DNA of 64,000 nucleotides from Pseudomonas sp. Root562 (GCF_001427125.1 NZ_LMGK01000002.1:163066-227065); one strand, 5' to 3'; shown: positions 16,791-25,363, numbered from the stretch's first letter. The notes: a model not told the origin generated them from the letters alone. Numbers and translations: made by a program.

Positions 16791-17901
16791 CGACGTTTTC
16801 CCACGCCGCCGCGCAACGGTTACGACCGTCACGCTTGGCGCGATAGAGCGCCTGATCGGCTCGCTGCAAGGCGTCGTCGAGGTCATCGCCCAGTTCCAGC
16901 AACGTCATGCCCGCCGACAGACTGAGGCTGCCGACATTCAGGCCGAGCAACTCGACATCGGTAAATGCAACCCGCAGTCGCTCACAGCAGGCGGTCAGAC
17001 TGTCGGCATCGCAATCGGGCAACAACACCACAAACTCTTCGCCACCGTAGCGGGCCAGAACGTCGCCATCACGCAGGCATGCAGTGGCCACGCCGGCAAA
17101 GGCTTGCAGCACTTGATCGCCCGCGGCATGACCGTGCAGATCGTTGATCCGCTTGAAGTGATCGAGGTCGATCAGCGCCAGGCCATGCCTGACGCCGGCG
17201 TCCATGGCGTTGAGTTCACGGGAGGCCAGGCGCAGGAAGTGCCGGCGATTGAACAGGCCGGTCAGTTCGTCGGTGGCGACCAGGTCTTCGAGCTGGCGCA
17301 TCATCCCGCGCAGCGTGTCCTGATGCGCCTGCAACGCAAAGCGCCGCTGCCGCATACGGTGTCGCGAAGCCTGGACGTAACCGGCATACAGCACCAGCCA
17401 GATCAACACGATCAACAGCACGCACACCTGCAACGCCGTCAGCGCCGGGTCGGCCAGCTGAAAGTGATAGCCCTCCCACAGCGTAATGGCGCTGAAACTG
17501 AAGAACACCAGCATCGCGCAGCGTAAAAACGCGCGACGGGACAGATGAAACAGCCCGAACAGCAGGATCAGCACATAAAAGACCAGGAACGCCCCGCGCG
17601 CGTCGTCCAGATGGGCGATCGACCAGGTTTGCCAGCCCAGCCCCATCAGCACTTGAGCTTCCGTGAGGCTGGGGTCGGCGAAGCGCAGGTTGCAGCCGCT
17701 ATAGAACAGGGCGAACAACGTGCCCTGGCTGATCACCACCAGTGCGCTGCCGATGGCCACGCTGGCCAGGGATTGCTGATAGTGACCGGTAAAAAACGCC
17801 AGCCACAGCAACAGCAAAGCCAGGGCATAGGTGCCGGCTGCCAGGGCAAAACGTTTGAGCAACAGTCGCTGGATGGCGTTATGGGTCAATCGTTGACTCA
17901 C
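16783..17901 (-). CDS. Membrane-bound diguanylate cyclase (GGDEF), possible SadC counterpart
   Basis: A 372-residue protein with about six N-terminal membrane spans (roughly residues 15-175), a short coiled coil and a C-terminal GGDEF domain. The active site is intact as GGEEF (residues 286-290), and an inhibitory I-site RDGD sits five residues before it, so it should synthesise c-di-GMP and be product-inhibited. The start is GTG; the Shine-Dalgarno is poor. Its position between the ferredoxin reductase and class I fumarase genes is where I recall sadC in P. aeruginosa, but that protein is longer (about 487 aa), so orthology is only inferred. Confidence 0.88.
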   Translation of the reverse strand: MSQRLTHNAIQRLLLKRFALAAGTYALALLLLWLAFFTGHYQQSLASVAIGSALVVISQGTLFALFYSGCNLRFADPSLTEAQVLMGLGWQTWSIAHLDDARGAFLVFYVLILLFGLFHLSRRAFLRCAMLVFFSFSAITLWEGYHFQLADPALTALQVCVLLIVLIWLVLYAGYVQASRHRMRQRRFALQAHQDTLRGMMRQLEDLVATDELTGLFNRRHFLRLASRELNAMDAGVRHGLALIDLDHFKRINDLHGHAAGDQVLQAFAGVATACLRDGDVLARYGGEEFVVLLPDCDADSLTACCERLRVAFTDVELLGLNVGSLSLSAGMTLLELGDDLDDALQRADQALYRAKRDGRNRCAAAWENVDA

Positions 17902-18094
17902 CGAATGAAGGCTGACAGAGCGTCCTACTCTACAGACCGGGTGTCACTTTAGTGGGGCGGCCGATAAATGACCATTCAATTTTCGGTCGGATAAATGGCG
18001 TCAAATCCATGGCTGAAAAATCACCTGGATTCACGCGGCTGCCTATGCGACCAACGTTTGACTACCGGCGCGTGTGCCCTTGGACGAGGCGCGT

Positions 18095-18224
18095 TATACT
18101 GCCGCGCCTTTTTAGCGTCGCGCCAGCATGCCCGGCGTGCCTTGAAAGGTGCTTGCAACCGACCGATGCACCCAAGCTGCAAGCACCTTATTGAATGTTC
18201 CCGTCTTTTAGAGGAGCGCGACTC
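18095..18224 (+). promoter_or_regulatory. fumA leader with perfect 12-bp inverted repeat
   Basis: A -10-like TATACT lies at 18095-18100 (no matching -35 seen). Downstream, AAGGTGCTTGCA at 18146-18157 is the exact reverse complement of TGCAAGCACCTT at 18178-18189, with a 20-nt loop, ending 35 nt before the fumarase ATG. No long T-run follows directly. It could be a leader RNA hairpin or a protein-binding palindrome. The rest of the 323-bp gap (17902-18224) shows nothing else I can name. Confidence 0.6.
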
Positions 18225-19748
18225 ATGACCGTGATCAAGCAAGACGACCTGATTCAGAGCGTTGCCGACGCCCTGCAGTTCATTTCCTATTACCACCCCG
18301 TGGATTTCATCCAGGCGATGCACGAAGCCTACCTGCGCGAAGAATCGCCAGCGGCCCGTGATTCGATGGCGCAGATCCTGATCAACTCGCGCATGTGCGC
18401 CACCGGCCACCGTCCGATCTGCCAGGACACCGGCATCGTTACCGTGTTTGTCCGCGTGGGCATGGACGTGCGCTGGGATGGCGCGACCATGGGCCTGGAC
18501 GACATGATCAACGAAGGCGTGCGTCGTGCCTACAACCTGCCGGAAAACGTCCTGCGTGCCTCGATCCTCGCCGACCCGGCGGGCGCTCGTAAAAACACCA
18601 AGGACAACACCCCGGCCGTGATCCACTACTCCATCGTTCCGGGTAACACCGTGGAAGTGGACGTGGCGGCCAAGGGCGGCGGTTCCGAAAACAAGTCGAA
18701 GATGGCCATGCTCAACCCGTCCGACTCGATCGTCGACTGGGTGCTCAAGACCGTTCCGACCATGGGCGCCGGCTGGTGCCCACCAGGCATGCTCGGCATC
18801 GGCATCGGCGGCACCGCCGAGAAAGCCGCCGTCATGGCCAAGGAAGTGTTGATGGAGTCCATCGACATTCACGAACTCAAGGCCCGTGGTCCACAGAACC
18901 GCATCGAAGAAATGCGCCTGGAGCTGTTCGAGAAGGTCAACCAGTTGGGCATCGGTGCCCAGGGCCTTGGTGGCCTGACCACCGTGCTCGACGTGAAGAT
19001 CATGGATTACCCGACCCACGCCGCGTCCTTGCCGGTGTGCATGATCCCGAACTGCGCCGCTACCCGTCACGCGCACTTCGTGCTCGACGGTTCCGGCCCG
19101 GCCTCGCTGGAAGCGCCACCGCTGGATGCCTACCCGGAAATCGTCTGGGAAGCAGGCCCGTCGGCCCGTCGCGTCAATCTCGACACCCTGACCCCGGAAG
19201 AAGTGCAGAGCTGGAAGCCGGGCGAAACCGTCCTGCTCAACGGCAAGATGCTCACCGGCCGCGATGCTGCGCACAAGCGCATGGTCGAGATGCTGAACAA
19301 AGGTGAAACCCTGCCGGTCGATCTGAAAGGTCGCTTCATCTATTACGTCGGCCCGGTTGATCCGGTGCGCGAAGAAGTGGTTGGCCCGGCTGGCCCGACC
19401 ACCGCAACGCGGATGGACAAGTTCACCCGTCAGATCCTCGAGCAAACCGGCCTGCTGGGCATGATCGGCAAATCCGAGCGCGGCCCGACCGCCATCGACG
19501 CGATCAAGGACCACAAAGCCGTTTACCTGATGGCAGTCGGCGGCGCGGCTTACCTGGTGGCGCAAGCGATCAAGAAATCCCGCGTAGTGGCTTTCGCCGA
19601 ACTGGGCATGGAAGCGATCTACGAGTTCGACGTAAAAGACATGCCTGTGACCGTTGCGGTCGACAGCAAGGGCGAGTCGGTACACATCACCGGTCCTGCC
19701 ATCTGGCAGCAAAAGATCAGTGAAAGCCTGGCGGTGGAAGTGCAGTAA
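18225..19748 (+). CDS. fumA: Class I fumarate hydratase
   Basis: A TCA-cycle enzyme that hydrates fumarate to malate using an oxygen-sensitive [4Fe-4S] cluster. The 507-residue protein joins the alpha-type (residues 1-290) and beta-type (about 300-507) parts in one chain. Cluster-type cysteines are seen in CQDTGI, PNCAATRH and in GWCPPGMLGIGIGGTAEKA. The start is the ATG 7 nt after GAGGAGCG, not the in-frame ATG 30 nt upstream. It is monocistronic with an intrinsic terminator. Confidence 0.95.
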   Translation: MTVIKQDDLIQSVADALQFISYYHPVDFIQAMHEAYLREESPAARDSMAQILINSRMCATGHRPICQDTGIVTVFVRVGMDVRWDGATMGLDDMINEGVRRAYNLPENVLRASILADPAGARKNTKDNTPAVIHYSIVPGNTVEVDVAAKGGGSENKSKMAMLNPSDSIVDWVLKTVPTMGAGWCPPGMLGIGIGGTAEKAAVMAKEVLMESIDIHELKARGPQNRIEEMRLELFEKVNQLGIGAQGLGGLTTVLDVKIMDYPTHAASLPVCMIPNCAATRHAHFVLDGSGPASLEAPPLDAYPEIVWEAGPSARRVNLDTLTPEEVQSWKPGETVLLNGKMLTGRDAAHKRMVEMLNKGETLPVDLKGRFIYYVGPVDPVREEVVGPAGPTTATRMDKFTRQILEQTGLLGMIGKSERGPTAIDAIKDHKAVYLMAVGGAAYLVAQAIKKSRVVAFAELGMEAIYEFDVKDMPVTVAVDSKGESVHITGPAIWQQKISESLAVEVQ

Positions 19749-19770
19749 GCGCTTAGACTGCCCCGCAGGA

Positions 19771-19806
19771 AAAGGCGACCGGAGCTGTGCTCCTGTCGCC
19801 TTTTTT
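19771..19806 (+). terminator. fumA terminator
   Basis: AAAGGCGAC pairs with GTCGCCTTT around a GC-rich loop, followed by a T-run. Confidence 0.92.
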
Positions 19807-19818
19807 ATTGCCACACTC

Positions 19819-19924
19819 CCCTGCAGGAACGAGCCTGCTCGCGATGGACGCAAAGGCACCGCGCTCATTCAGGCAGCCCGCGTCATCGTTGACGTCCATC
19901 GCGAGCAGGCTCGCTTCTACAGGG
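19819..19924. repeat. REP/BIME inverted pair (GAGCCTGCTCGCGATG type)
   Basis: Two copies of a Pseudomonas REP unit, with core GAGCCTGCTCGCGATGGACG and its reverse complement, facing each other about 60 bp apart between fumA and the sensor kinase gene. Arms are near-identical over about 30 bp. Confidence 0.9.
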
Positions 19925-19979
19925 GATCGCGTGGCCATGTTATGGTGCGCCCCCTCCGTTCCCCCGTGTGTAATGCAGC

Positions 19980-21740
19980 ATGTTCGAGTTTTCTCGCCCC
20001 TTGCGCCTGACGGTCTATACCGTCGTCATCATCGCCGGCGCCGCCCTCGTTGCCACGTTGGCCATGCGCCATACCGTGCGCCAATCTATGATCGAAGACG
20101 CGGCACGGGCCAATCAGCAATTGGCGCTGTATGCCACATCGTTGCATACGCTGATCGAACGTTACCGCGCCCTGCCCTCGGTGCTGGCGCTGGACCCTCA
20201 ATTGCGCGACGCCCTCAAAGGCCCGGTGAGCCCCGAGCAGCAGGATGTGCTGAACCGTAAACTCGAAAAAATCAACGGTGCGGCCGACTCTTCGACCCTG
20301 GAATTGCTCGACCGTACGGGGCTGGCCGTGGCGGCAAGCAACTGGCGTTTGCCCAGCAGTTATGTCGGCCACAACTATGGTTTTCGGCCCTATTTCAGCC
20401 AGACCCGCACCCAAGGCACCGGGCGTTTTTATGCCGTGGGCGTGACCAGTGGCATTCCCGGTTACTTCCTGTCGAGCGCCGTCACTAACGACGACGGCCA
20501 GTTTCTCGGCGCCATGGTGGTGAAACTGGAGTTTCCGGAACTGGAACGCGAATGGCGCCAGGGCAGCGACACGTTGCTGGTCAGCGACGCCCGCGGGGTC
20601 ATCTTCATTGCCAATCAACCGGGATGGCGCTATCGCCATTTACAGCCACTCACTGCCAGCGATCACGCCGAGCTCAAGGCGACCCGCCAATACGACAAGC
20701 AACCGCTGATGCCGCTGGACTACCAAGTGCTGCGCCACTTCGACGACAACAGTGCGCTGACACGGGTCAATGGCCCGGACGGCCGTGCCGATTACCTGTG
20801 GGAATCGCTGCCGCTCGCCGCCGAAGGCTGGACGTTGCACTTGCTGCGCCGTCCGCAGGTGGCCTTCGAGGACAGCCGCAACGCCGCGCTTGCCGCTGCC
20901 GGGTTGTGGCTGACGGTGGTGTTTCTGCTGCTGTTTCTCCACCAGCGCTGGCGCCTGGCGAAGATACGCCAACGCAGCCGCGAAGAACTTGAACAACTGG
21001 TGGAGGAGCGCACCCGCGATTTGCGCACCGCCCAGGAAGGCCTGGTGCAATCAGCCAAGCTCGCCGCCCTCGGTCAGATGTCGGCGGCACTGGCCCATGA
21101 AATCAATCAGCCACTGACGGCCCAGCGCATGCAACTGGCTACTTTGCGTCTGCTGCTCGATCATGGCCGCGTCGATGAAGCGTACCAGGCGCTCAAACCG
21201 CTGGACGACATGCTGACCCGCATGGCCGCCCTCACCGGGCACTTGAAAACCTTCGCCCGCAAAAGCCCCAGCGGCTTGCGCGAACGCCTGGACCTGGCGG
21301 CGGTGGTCGACCAGTCATTGCAATTGCTCGACACTCGCTTGCGCGACGAGCAAGTCAGCACCGTGCTGCATATGACGCGTCCGGCATGGGTGCGCGGGGA
21401 TGCGATTCGCCTGGAGCAGGTGTTGATCAATCTGCTGCGCAACGCCCTCGATGCAATGCAGGATAAACCCTGCAAACGCCTGGAAATCCGTCTCCAGGCT
21501 GATGAACAATTGTGGCGACTGAGCGTCATCGACAATGGCAGCGGCATCGCAGAAGAAAATCTGCCCAAGGTGTTCGATCCGTTTTTCACCACCAAACCCG
21601 TGGGCGATGGGCTGGGCATCGGCCTGGCCGTTTCGTTCGCCATCGTTCACGAAGCGGGCGGGCGATTGACCGCGGATAATCACGGTAATGGCGCAGTGTT
21701 CACCCTGACCTTGCCGATCGACCTGGAGGCCCAAGGCTGA
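19980..21740 (+). CDS. DctB/MifS-type sensor histidine kinase
   Basis: A 586-residue membrane kinase. A first membrane span (LTVYTVVIIAGAALVATLAM) and a second near residues 300-320 (AALAAAGLWLTVVFLLLFL) bracket a periplasmic double-Cache-like domain (residues 40-295), the kind that binds carboxylates. After a coiled coil come the H-box LGQMSAALAHEINQPLTAQR, the N-box LINLLRNALDAM and the G-boxes DNGSGI and GLGIGLAVSF. Its stop overlaps the response-regulator start by 1 nt. With kgtP downstream, it most likely senses 2-oxoglutarate or a similar dicarboxylate, as I recall for the MifS/MifR system of P. aeruginosa. Confidence 0.9.
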   Translation: MFEFSRPLRLTVYTVVIIAGAALVATLAMRHTVRQSMIEDAARANQQLALYATSLHTLIERYRALPSVLALDPQLRDALKGPVSPEQQDVLNRKLEKINGAADSSTLELLDRTGLAVAASNWRLPSSYVGHNYGFRPYFSQTRTQGTGRFYAVGVTSGIPGYFLSSAVTNDDGQFLGAMVVKLEFPELEREWRQGSDTLLVSDARGVIFIANQPGWRYRHLQPLTASDHAELKATRQYDKQPLMPLDYQVLRHFDDNSALTRVNGPDGRADYLWESLPLAAEGWTLHLLRRPQVAFEDSRNAALAAAGLWLTVVFLLLFLHQRWRLAKIRQRSREELEQLVEERTRDLRTAQEGLVQSAKLAALGQMSAALAHEINQPLTAQRMQLATLRLLLDHGRVDEAYQALKPLDDMLTRMAALTGHLKTFARKSPSGLRERLDLAAVVDQSLQLLDTRLRDEQVSTVLHMTRPAWVRGDAIRLEQVLINLLRNALDAMQDKPCKRLEIRLQADEQLWRLSVIDNGSGIAEENLPKVFDPFFTTKPVGDGLGIGLAVSFAIVHEAGGRLTADNHGNGAVFTLTLPIDLEAQG

Positions 21741-23065
21741 TGCTCAATTCTGTGATGGTGGTCGACGACGAAAGCAGCATTCGCAGCGCCGTCGAGCAAT
21801 GGCTGAGCCTGTCCGGTTTTGACGTGCAATTGTTCAGCCGCGCCGAAGAGTGCCTGGCGCAGCTGCCCAGGCATTTTGCCGGGGTGATTCTCAGTGACGT
21901 GCGCATGCCCGGAATGAGCGGCCTGGAACTGCTGGCCGAAGTGCAACGCCGCGACGCTGACCTGCCGGTGATACTGCTGACCGGTCACGGCGATGTACCG
22001 ATGGCCGTCGACGCCATGCGCGATGGCGCCTATGACTTTCTCGAGAAACCTTTCAGCCCGGAAACCTTGCTCGGCAGCCTGCGCCGGGCGCTGGACAAGC
22101 GTCGCCTGGTACTGGAAAACCGCGCCCTGCATGAGCAGGCGGACAACCGCGCCAAGCTCGATGCCACACTGCTCGGTGTGTCCCGTGGCTTGCAGACTTT
22201 GCGTCGACAGGTACTGGATCTGGCGTCGTTGCCGGTCAATGTGTTGATCCGCGGTGAAACCGGTAGCGGCAAGGAATTGGTTGCCCGCTGCCTGCACGAC
22301 TTCGGCCCACGGGCCGACAAACCCTTTGTCGCGCTCAACTGCGCGGCAATCCCTGAGCAGCTGTTCGAAGCCGAACTGTTCGGCCACGAAAGCGGTGCGT
22401 TCACCGGGGCACAAGGCAAGCGTATCGGTAAGCTCGAATACGCCGACGGCGGCACGCTGTTCCTCGATGAAATCGAAAGCATGCCGCTGGCGCAGCAGGT
22501 GAAACTGCTGCGGGTGTTGCAGGAACAAAAGCTGGAGCGATTGGGCTCGAACCAGAGTATCCGGGTAGACCTGCGCATCATCGCCGCGACCAAACCGGAC
22601 CTGCTTGATGAAGCGCGGGCCGGTCGTTTTCGCGAAGATCTGGCCTATCGGTTGAACGTCGCTCAATTGCGTCTGCCGCCCTTGCGCGAACGCCGTGAAG
22701 ACATACCGTTGCTGTTCGAATCCTTCGCGCAGAACGCTGCCGAACGCCTGGGACGCAAATTTCCACCGTTGAGCGGCGCGCAGCTGAGCCATCTGCTGAG
22801 TCATGACTGGCCGGGCAACGTGCGCGAACTGGCCAACGTCGCCGAGCGCCAGGTCCTGGGCCTTGATGAGCCGGAGCTGTTGGCCGTCGAACCCGGGCAG
22901 TCACTGGCAGCGCAACAGGAGGCTTTTGAAGCGCAGTGCCTGCGCGCGGCGCTGATGCGGCACAAAGGCGATGTGAAATCGGTGCTTGAAGAACTGCAAC
23001 TGCCGCGCCGGACCTTCAATGAAAAGATGCAGCGGCACGGGTTGACCCGAGAGATGTTCCTGTAG
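21740..23065 (+). CDS. DctD/MifR-type sigma-54 response regulator
   Basis: A 441-residue NtrC-family regulator. The receiver domain has MVVDDESS, the phospho-acceptor Asp in ILSDVRMPG and the Lys in FLEKPFS. The AAA+ domain has Walker A GETGSGKE, the sigma-54 contact loop ESGAFTGAQG with intact GAFTGA, and Walker B GGTLFLDEIE. The C-terminal Fis-type helix-turn-helix is HKGDVKSVLEELQLPRRTFNEKMQRHGL. All activity residues are present, so it should activate a sigma-54 promoter; one is found upstream of kgtP with two palindromic sites in front. Confidence 0.93.
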   Translation: MLNSVMVVDDESSIRSAVEQWLSLSGFDVQLFSRAEECLAQLPRHFAGVILSDVRMPGMSGLELLAEVQRRDADLPVILLTGHGDVPMAVDAMRDGAYDFLEKPFSPETLLGSLRRALDKRRLVLENRALHEQADNRAKLDATLLGVSRGLQTLRRQVLDLASLPVNVLIRGETGSGKELVARCLHDFGPRADKPFVALNCAAIPEQLFEAELFGHESGAFTGAQGKRIGKLEYADGGTLFLDEIESMPLAQQVKLLRVLQEQKLERLGSNQSIRVDLRIIAATKPDLLDEARAGRFREDLAYRLNVAQLRLPPLRERREDIPLLFESFAQNAAERLGRKFPPLSGAQLSHLLSHDWPGNVRELANVAERQVLGLDEPELLAVEPGQSLAAQQEAFEAQCLRAALMRHKGDVKSVLEELQLPRRTFNEKMQRHGLTREMFL

Positions 23066-23087
23066 CGTCTGGACAGACCTCATTTTT

Positions 23088-23195
23088 GATCGTTCCCACG
23101 CTCCGCGTGGGAATGCCTCAACGGACGCTCCGCGTTCGGCTTTTGGGACGCGGAGCGTCCCGGGCTGCATTCCCACGCGGAGCGTAGGAACGATC
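23088..23195. repeat. Second REP-type family: GATCGTTCCCACGC palindrome
   Basis: Outer arms of the type GATCGTTCCCACGCTC... and its inverse with one mismatch (GCGTAGGAACGATC), with an inner inverted pair GACGCTCCGCGT/ACGCGGAGCGTC. The same composite repeat occurs at 50864-50974. It lies between the regulator stop and the kgtP control sites. Confidence 0.88.
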
Positions 23196-23202
23196 TGTTT
23201 CG

Positions 23203-23247
23203 GCGGAAATCCGCTTCTCGCCCTGCACGCCATAAGCGGATTTCCGC
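23203..23247. promoter_or_regulatory. Two phased palindromes, candidate enhancer (UAS) for the sigma-54 regulator
   Basis: GCGGAAATCCGC at 23203-23214 and GCGGATTTCCGC at 23236-23247 are reverse complements of one another and each is nearly self-palindromic. Their centres are 33 bp apart, three helical turns, and the second ends 44 bp before the -24 element. This is the layout expected for dimer sites of an NtrC-type activator. Confidence 0.72.
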
Positions 23248-23290
23248 TCATAAAACCTGCCTACCCCTTCTAAACCGGCCCTCTCGCCGT

Positions 23291-23306
23291 TGGCACAGCT
23301 CCTGCT
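23291..23306 (+). promoter_or_regulatory. Sigma-54 (-24/-12) promoter of kgtP
   Basis: TGGCACAGCTCCTGCT matches TGGCACR-N4-TTGCW except for C in place of the first T of the -12 block; the GG-GC spacing is exact. It lies 62 bp before the kgtP ATG. Confidence 0.82.
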
Positions 23307-23367
23307 ATAGCCCCGGCAGCCTGCGTTTACGCGCGCCTCATAAAATAATTAAACGAAGGATCCTTCA

Positions 23368-24687
23368 ATGGATAACTCCAGTTCCCTGCCCCGTGGGTCG
23401 GCTGCCGTGTCGACAAAACAACGCACCACCTCCAGCCGTATCAAATCGATCTTCAGTGGCTCCGTCGGCAACATGGTCGAATGGTATGACTGGTACGTCT
23501 ACGCCGCTTTCTCCCTGTACTTCGCCAAGACCTTCTTCCCCAAAGGCGACACCACTGCACAATTGCTGAACACCGCGGCGATCTTCGCCGTGGGCTTCCT
23601 GATGCGCCCGATCGGCGGCTGGCTGATGGGCCTGTACGCCGACAAGGTCGGACGCAAAAAGGCCCTGATGGCCTCCGTCTACCTGATGTGCTTCGGCTCG
23701 CTGCTGATCGCCCTGAGCCCTGGCTATGAAACCATCGGTATCGGTGCGCCGATCCTGCTGGTATTCGCCCGGTTGCTGCAGGGCCTGTCGGTGGGTGGCG
23801 AATACGGCACCTCCGCCACTTACCTCAGCGAGATGGCAACCAAGGAGCGTCGTGGCTTCTTCTCCAGCTTCCAGTACGTGACCCTGATTTCCGGTCAGCT
23901 CATAGCACTGGGCGTGTTGATCGTGCTGCAGAACCTGCTGACCACCGAAGAGTTGTACGCCTGGGGCTGGCGCATTCCGTTCGCCATCGGCGCGCTGTGC
24001 GCAGTGGTCGCGCTCTACCTGCGTCGCGGCATGGAAGAAACCGAATCGTTCACCAAGAAAGAAAAGGCCAAGGAAAGCGCCATGCGCACCTTGATGCGCC
24101 ATCCGAAGGAACTGATGACCGTGGTCGGCCTGACCATGGGCGGTACGCTGGCGTTCTACACCTACACCACCTACATGCAGAAGTACCTGGTGAACACCGT
24201 CGGCATGAGCATCTCCGACTCCACCACCATTTCCGCCGCCACGTTGTTCCTGTTCATGTGCCTGCAACCGGTCATCGGTGGGCTGTCGGATAAAATCGGT
24301 CGTCGGCCGATCCTGATTGCCTTCGGCATTCTGGGAACGCTGTTCACCGTGCCGATCCTCACTACCCTGCACACCATCACCACCTGGTGGGGCGCGTTCT
24401 TCCTGATCATGGCGGCACTGATCATTGTCAGCGGCTACACCTCGATCAACGCCGTGGTAAAGGCCGAACTGTTCCCTACCGAAATCCGCGCCCTGGGCGT
24501 GGGCCTGCCGTACGCACTGACCGTATCGATCTTCGGCGGTACCGCTGAATACATCGCACTGTGGTTCAAGAGCATCGGCATGGAAACCGGTTACTACTGG
24601 TATGTCACCGCGTGCATCGCCGTGTCGTTGCTGGTGTACATCACCATGAAAGACACCCGCAAGCATTCGCGGATCGTCACGGACTAA
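23368..24687 (+). CDS. kgtP: 2-Oxoglutarate permease, MHS-family MFS
   Basis: A 439-residue, 12-span proton symporter of the metabolite:H+ symporter group in the MFS, predicted to import 2-oxoglutarate. Family features include GSVGNMVEWYDWYVYAAFSLYFAKTFF, the loop 2-3 motif ADKVGRKKALM, the RLLQGLSVGGEYGTSATYL segment and the second-half loop SDKIGRRPIL. The ATG follows AAGGATCCTTCA. A sigma-54 promoter with two upstream palindromes and a linked DctB/DctD-type pair point to substrate induction. A C4-dicarboxylate or shikimate-like substrate cannot be ruled out, but the sequence reads as KgtP. Confidence 0.88.
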   Translation: MDNSSSLPRGSAAVSTKQRTTSSRIKSIFSGSVGNMVEWYDWYVYAAFSLYFAKTFFPKGDTTAQLLNTAAIFAVGFLMRPIGGWLMGLYADKVGRKKALMASVYLMCFGSLLIALSPGYETIGIGAPILLVFARLLQGLSVGGEYGTSATYLSEMATKERRGFFSSFQYVTLISGQLIALGVLIVLQNLLTTEELYAWGWRIPFAIGALCAVVALYLRRGMEETESFTKKEKAKESAMRTLMRHPKELMTVVGLTMGGTLAFYTYTTYMQKYLVNTVGMSISDSTTISAATLFLFMCLQPVIGGLSDKIGRRPILIAFGILGTLFTVPILTTLHTITTWWGAFFLIMAALIIVSGYTSINAVVKAELFPTEIRALGVGLPYALTVSIFGGTAEYIALWFKSIGMETGYYWYVTACIAVSLLVYITMKDTRKHSRIVTD

Positions 24688-24704
24688 GTCCAGGCGCGCT
24701 TCAG

Positions 24705-24740
24705 CAAAAAGGGCAGACCTTCGGGTCTGCCCTTTTTTTT
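24705..24740 (+). terminator. kgtP terminator
   Basis: GGGCAGACC-TTCG-GGTCTGCCC, a 9-bp stem closed by a UUCG loop, then eight Ts. Confidence 0.96.
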
Positions 24741-25023
24741 GAAAAACACACTGCCGACATTCGCGGCCATTGATTAAACAATTTGTTAACGACACACCAC
24801 GGCAGATTAATCACGAGTTAATGCTTGCTGACCATCCTCAAACGGCCTGATCGATCAAGTGCGATACGCCCATTCAGTCCCTGAAAGCGGAACCGTCTGA
24901 CGGCTTTAATATCTACTTAATCGATTGTTTTTAGCATTATTTTGCGCTTTTTAATCAGTTTAACTGGCGTAGCATGAAACCCATGCCCAAGACACACCAC
25001 GCCAAAGAATCTGGAGAATGAAG
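24741..25023 (+). other. AT-rich leader upstream of the DGYDRTG-repeat gene
   Basis: A 283-bp non-coding stretch that turns markedly AT-rich at about 24905-24965, unlike its surroundings. I see no promoter with both hexamers in place. The AT-richness makes it a possible MvaT target, which is inference. Confidence 0.4.
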
Positions 25024-25278
25024 ATGAAAACCAAACTGTTCCTCGCCATCGCCCTGTCCGTACTGGCCGCCAACACCTTCGCCGCCGACGGTTTCGACCG
25101 CACCGGTTCCGCCGTTGCAGCAGATGGCTACGATCGCACCGGCTCCGCTACTGTCGCCGCTGACGGCTATGACCGTACTGGCTCCGCCACCGTTGCTGAA
25201 GACGGCTACGACCGCACCGGCGGCGCCACTGTCGCTGAAGATGGTTATGACCGCACCGGCGGTGCGTCCGTCAGCTAA
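25024..25278 (+). CDS. Secreted tandem-repeat protein, five DGYDRTG units
   Basis: An 84-residue protein with a clear Sec signal peptide (KTKLFLAIALSVLAANTFA, cut likely after Ala20). The 64-residue mature part consists only of five tandem units, ADGFDRTGSAVA then four 13-residue units of the type ADGYDRTGSATVA, the last two with E in place of A and GG in place of GS. The ATG at 25024 is chosen because GGAG lies 7 nt upstream; the ATG two codons earlier has only 1 nt spacing. The units differ at many third codon positions, so the repeat is kept at protein level. The mature chain is acidic and has no Cys. I recall other Pseudomonas exported proteins with GGYDRT-type repeats, but no function. 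Confidence 0.8.
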   Translation: MKTKLFLAIALSVLAANTFAADGFDRTGSAVAADGYDRTGSATVAADGYDRTGSATVAEDGYDRTGGATVAEDGYDRTGGASVS

Positions 25279-25298
25279 ATCCCAATCCACGGCACCAT

Positions 25299-25327
25299 AG
25301 CCCGGCTTCGGCCGGGCCTGGTCTTTT
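25299..25327 (+). terminator. Terminator after the DGYDRTG gene
   Basis: CCCGGC-TTCG-GCCGGG stem with UUCG loop, then CCTGGTCTTTT. The T-run is 5 nt from the stem, so strength is uncertain. Confidence 0.65.
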
Positions 25328-25363
25328 CCAGAGCATTGAAAATTTGTGCACTGATCACAAAAT

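Noticed and set aside
16783..17901. Naming the cyclase gene sadC
   Set aside because: Position fits, but the protein is over 100 residues shorter than the P. aeruginosa SadC I remember.
18021..19868. 615-codon open frame on the minus strand over fumA
   Set aside because: It is the mirror of the fumarase gene, rich in His/Arg/Val as expected from reading GC-biased codons backward, and has no Shine-Dalgarno or domain.
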